Positions 61,368 through 64,000 of a stretch of 64,000 nucleotides of DNA are shown here, one piece after another (position 1 is the first letter of the stretch; each line of letters opens with the position of its first letter). The notes under the pieces are model-generated. The model saw nothing but the letters and a program-made list of their open reading frames with translations. It was not told the origin of the DNA and made no database searches. The DNA comes from Geomonas subterranea. GTDB taxonomy: Bacteria; Desulfobacterota; Desulfuromonadia; Geobacterales; Geobacteraceae. The position numbers were made by a program, and so were the translations under genes. The stretch spans positions 4,874,501 through 4,938,500 of the forward strand of contig NZ_CP077683.1 of NCBI RefSeq assembly GCF_019063845.1, written 5' to 3'.

Positions 61368-62762
61368 TTACTGCGTGATCACCAGGGTGAGCGTCACAAC
61401 CGCCCTGCGGTTTTTCTGTCTCCCCTCGTTGGTCTTGTTGCTGGCCCGCGGCTTGGAGAAGCCGTAACCCTTGATGGTTACCTTGGCGGGATCGACGCCG
61501 TGCTTGAGCAGCTCGTTCTTGACGTTCTGCGCGCGCTGCTGCGAGAGGTCCAGGTTGGACTTGCTGTCGCCCACGTTGTCCGTGTGCCCTTCGATAAGGG
61601 CGGTCGATTCGGTGTTCGCCTTCATCAGTGCGGCGAACGCTGCCAACTGCGCCTGGTAGATAGGCCGGATGGCAGGACTGCTGAACAGGAACTCTATGGT
61701 GAGAGTCCTGATGGAGCGCTGCGGCTGGCGCGCCGGCTCCTGCGGGGGCGCCGCCGGTTGGGGCGCTTGCGCAACTGCCGGCGGCGGCACGGCCGCAGGC
61801 GGCTGAACCGGTACCGGTGCAGGCTTGGATATCGGAGCCGGGGCCGGTACCGCCTCCGGGACCTTGGCAACGGGCGGAGCAGGTTCGGCGACCGGTGCCG
61901 CCTTGGGCGGCGCCGCGACCTTGGGCATCTGCTTGAGCGTGGACTTGTACGCCTGCGCGGGAACCTTTGGCTGCGCCTGGGGCGCCGTGCCGGGCTGGAA
62001 CTGCGGCGGCAGGGTGTTGAGACCCAGCGCCGCTGCGCCCGTCGCTCCCAAAAGCTCGACGATGTCGGGGGGCGGTGCCGCCACCGCAGGGGCTTCCTGC
62101 GTCGCCGGGGTGGCCGCGGGTGCTTCCTCCACGATCTGGGGCACCGGGATCACCGGCTTGGGCGGGGGGGGAGGAGGCGCCTTCTTCTTGCGTTCCTTGC
62201 CGAAGTAGTAGGTCAGGCCGGTGGTGAGCTCGAAGTCGTTGCTGGTGTTGACGTTGTTGTAGACCATCAGCTGGCGCAGGTCCGCCCTGACGGCCAGGTA
62301 GTCATCGAAGAAGTACTTGATGCCAACGCCGAAGTTGAGAAAGGGGCTGCTGTCCCGGGCCCCGTCGCGGTTCTCGAAGATCCCCCCCGCCCCCAGTGCG
62401 AGGAACGGAACCCACTTGCTCCTGGGATCGAAGGAGTAGATCGCGTCGGTGCGGAACAGGTAGGCGGTCGCCTTCTTGTCCGAATTCTTCACGGTGGTGC
62501 TGAGGTAGTTGAAGGTGGCCTCGACGCCGATGCTGTCGATTAAGCCCTTGCCCACATGGTCATAGCTCACTCTCACACCGTAGGTGGGGGCGGGGTCGAG
62601 GGCGTGAGTGGAGGAAAAATAATAGCCGCCGACAACAGGAGAGAGCCCGAAGGAGTCTATGGCCTTCAGTGTCTTGGGTGCTGTGGTCACTGCATGTCCT
62701 GGGGATGGCAGAAACAGGGACAGGCTGAGAACGGCTATCAGGCGGCAAAATAATCGGGGCAA
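61368..62762 (-). CDS. OmpA-family outer-membrane beta-barrel protein with long Pro-rich linker
   Basis: The protein has 464 residues. The annotated-style ATG at 62798 has no ribosome site and would abut a TATAAG hexamer. The TTG at 62762 has GGGAG 7 bases upstream and starts a typical signal peptide (LPRLFCRLIAVLSLSLF..GHA). I therefore prefer it. An N-terminal eight-strand barrel region (about 35-200) ends in LTTGLTYYFGK. A Pro/Ala linker of about 150 residues follows, then a C-terminal OmpA peptidoglycan-binding domain (IEGHTDNVGDSKSNLDLS, then KGYGFSKPRASNKTNEGRQK). It probably ties outer membrane to cell wall. It lies 67 bases upstream of the repeat lipoprotein, possibly in one unit. Confidence 0.9.
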   Translation of the reverse strand: MPRLFCRLIAVLSLSLFLPSPGHAVTTAPKTLKAIDSFGLSPVVGGYYFSSTHALDPAPTYGVRVSYDHVGKGLIDSIGVEATFNYLSTTVKNSDKKATAYLFRTDAIYSFDPRSKWVPFLALGAGGIFENRDGARDSSPFLNFGVGIKYFFDDYLAVRADLRQLMVYNNVNTSNDFELTTGLTYYFGKERKKKAPPPPPPKPVIPVPQIVEEAPAATPATQEAPAVAAPPPDIVELLGATGAAALGLNTLPPQFQPGTAPQAQPKVPAQAYKSTLKQMPKVAAPPKAAPVAEPAPPVAKVPEAVPAPAPISKPAPVPVQPPAAVPPPAVAQAPQPAAPPQEPARQPQRSIRTLTIEFLFSSPAIRPIYQAQLAAFAALMKANTESTALIEGHTDNVGDSKSNLDLSQQRAQNVKNELLKHGVDPAKVTIKGYGFSKPRASNKTNEGRQKNRRAVVTLTLVITQ

Positions 62763-62798
62763 CTTCCCACTCCCATAGAAGACGTGTGATTGCCGCAT

Positions 62799-63176
62799 CT
62801 TATACTAAGTAAAGGCTTACTTCAACCACAAATCCTGCGGCCACAACAGCAATTCAAGCCGTTTAGCCGCGCTCTGAGCCGCTCTGTCTCCCCCCTTTGG
62901 TCCTGCACGCCCTCCCCCTTCTCCGCAACCGTTTCCCCTGTTCAATGCTTGACCGCCCGCAAACCCTTCCCCGCAGGCGCTTTGCGACCAGTTTGAAAAT
63001 ACTCCCTGTTCAAGTGTTCAACGGTTGCACAGCATGTTTTTGAAAAAGGAAATCAGATTTGTTTTTCTGAGATCAAAATAACCATGTGATTCAAGGGTCT
63101 TAAAAGATTATTTCGGTCGTGCCGCCAAATGGTATCCCGCTTGTAACTGGTTGGGTAACGAACCGGGAGGTGGGCC
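62799..63176. other. gene-free region between divergent OmpA and trihaem cytochrome genes
   Basis: TTGAAG (62820-62825) and TATAAG (62799-62804) on the - strand are a possible OmpA promoter, but the 15-base spacer is short. On the + strand TGGTAT-N5-TTGT (63130-63144) resembles a sigma-54 site but lacks the -12 GC. A CCTGTTCAA motif occurs twice (62938, 63006). No riboswitch or gene was found. Confidence 0.45.
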
Positions 63177-63863
63177 ATGAGAACTCAACTGAGCAAACAG
63201 AGCGTGATGCGGAAGATGGTAGGGCTGGCATGTGCGGCATCGATGATTCTGGGCCTGGCCCAGGGCGCCGGCGCTTTTGGAACCGTCGGCTCCAGCACTG
63301 GCAGCGAGACCTGTGCCTACACCCTTCAGCTGCAAAACTCGGTGCAGGCCCGCAGGGATTACCTGGTGAAGGTAGACGCGATCCGTGGCTCTAACTACAC
63401 CGCCGGCGGCAGCGTCGACGAGATGTATGGCAACGTGGTTCCCGCAGCCTACTCCGATGATGATTCCGCCGGTGCCACAGGGAGCCTCACGGTCCTCTTC
63501 CGTTCCGTCAAGCGCGAAGCCACCGCGAACTTCGGTGGAACACCCGACGACCTCTCCGTCGGTTGCCTTAGCTGCCATGACGGCGTGGGGGCTTCCCAGA
63601 TCAACGTCGACTTTAGGGATCGCCCCTCCGACCGGAGGTCGATGGTCAATTCCTTCAGCAGCGACCACCCCCTGGGGATGACTTACGACGCCTACGTGGC
63701 CGCGAACCGGGGCTACAAACCCGTCGGCAGCAACACCAAGATGATCTTCGTGAACGGCAAGGTCGGCTGCCTCACCTGCCACGATCCCCTGAACACGGAG
63801 AAAGGGCACCTGGTGATGAGCGATTACGGCAGCGCTCTCTGCAAGACCTGCCACGACAAGTAA
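63177..63863 (+). CDS. small secreted trihaem c-type cytochrome
   Basis: The protein has 228 residues, with GGGAGGTGGGCC giving a strong ribosome site before the ATG. A signal peptide (KMVGLACAASMILGLAQ..AGA) is followed by a region without haem motifs (about 35-120), with one unpaired Cys near 46 (SETCAYT). Three CxxCH motifs sit in the C-terminal half: CLSCHDG (about 130), CLTCHDP (about 200) and CKTCHDK at the end. The CLSCHDG and ending style match the tetrahaem cytochrome at 2100. It is a probable periplasmic or surface electron carrier. It is terminated immediately downstream, so it is probably monocistronic. Confidence 0.9.
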   Translation: MRTQLSKQSVMRKMVGLACAASMILGLAQGAGAFGTVGSSTGSETCAYTLQLQNSVQARRDYLVKVDAIRGSNYTAGGSVDEMYGNVVPAAYSDDDSAGATGSLTVLFRSVKREATANFGGTPDDLSVGCLSCHDGVGASQINVDFRDRPSDRRSMVNSFSSDHPLGMTYDAYVAANRGYKPVGSNTKMIFVNGKVGCLTCHDPLNTEKGHLVMSDYGSALCKTCHDK

Positions 63864-63898
63864 GCATCGATCGCAGCTCTACCCCATCCTCCCCCTGC

Positions 63899-63931
63899 AT
63901 CCCGAGCCGGTCCTCCGGTTCGGGATTTTTG
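63899..63931 (+). terminator. rho-independent terminator
   Basis: ATCCCGAGCCGG / CCGGTTCGGGAT form a 12-bp stem with one G:T pair and a TCCT loop. Five T follow, 36 bases after the trihaem cytochrome stop. The last 69 bases of the window hold nothing further I can identify. Confidence 0.88.
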
Positions 63932-64000
63932 TTTTCACCTCAAAGGCACGCGGTTGTGGGCGAATGGGGGGCTGAAGGGGCGACTGCGGGTGCGCCTGCC

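Noticed and set aside
63130-63144. Sigma-54 promoter of the trihaem cytochrome
   Set aside because: The -12 element is TTGT, lacking the required GC, so I mention it only within the gap description.

Overview
The window looks like chromosomal DNA of a metal-reducing deltaproteobacterium of the Geobacteraceae (Geobacter / Citrifermentans / Geomonas type). This is inferred from GC-rich coding DNA, several secreted c-type cytochromes with up to about 22 haem motifs, DUF3108, OmpA and TPR envelope proteins, and a large set of multidomain glycosyltransferases. I see no rRNA, tRNA, insertion sequence, phage or CRISPR.

Left flank (1-15.5 kb): a 5'-truncated 12-haem cytochrome, a tetrahaem cytochrome and a 1475-residue 20-haem cytochrome, all on the + strand. 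They are followed by a two-repeat lipoprotein, a membrane TPR protein, a DUF3108 protein, a secreted sedolisin protease and a collagen-like surface fibre protein.

Centre (15.5-55.5 kb): a cell-surface polysaccharide locus, almost entirely on the - strand. Inferred transcription units: (i) MBOAT O-acyltransferase, a double AlgX/J-type SGNH protein and a three-domain glycosyltransferase (23.4 to 15.5 kb); (ii) a carbohydrate-binding exported protein, a WbsX-glycosyltransferase fusion, three more glycosyltransferases (one also carrying WbsX) and two tandem AlgX-like exported proteins (38.7 to 24.1 kb), with several ATGA start/stop overlaps; (iii) an ABC O-antigen exporter (Wzm, Wzt with C-terminal domain), an alpha-1,2-fucosyltransferase, two sulfotransferases, CysC, CysD, a CysN-APS kinase fusion and two glycosyltransferases (51.4 to 39.9 kb). 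Together these predict a fucose-containing glycan that is O-acetylated and sulfated, with the PAPS supply encoded beside the sulfotransferases. A lone + strand gene encodes a secreted GH99/WbsX-like enzyme. At 51.8-55.5 kb lie an Fn3-like protein, a GT2, a DPM1-like GT2 and a DUF2304 protein.

Right flank (55.7-64 kb): a second giant cytochrome (1413 residues, 20 CxxCH plus two CX4CH), a three-repeat paralogue of the left-flank lipoprotein, an OmpA-family porin and a small trihaem cytochrome. The pair 'giant cytochrome + SKSLNRTF-repeat lipoprotein' therefore occurs on both sides of the glycan locus, which suggests that haem proteins and capsule or O-antigen act together at the surface (inference).

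The most unusual non-coding signal is in 52.67-52.96 kb. Six copies of a 15-bp palindrome (ATGTAA-NNN-TTACAT) form two triplets, with exactly 21 bp between copy starts. The two triplets are separated by 189 bp (9 x 21), upstream of the Fn3-like gene. I could not assign this array to a known regulator.
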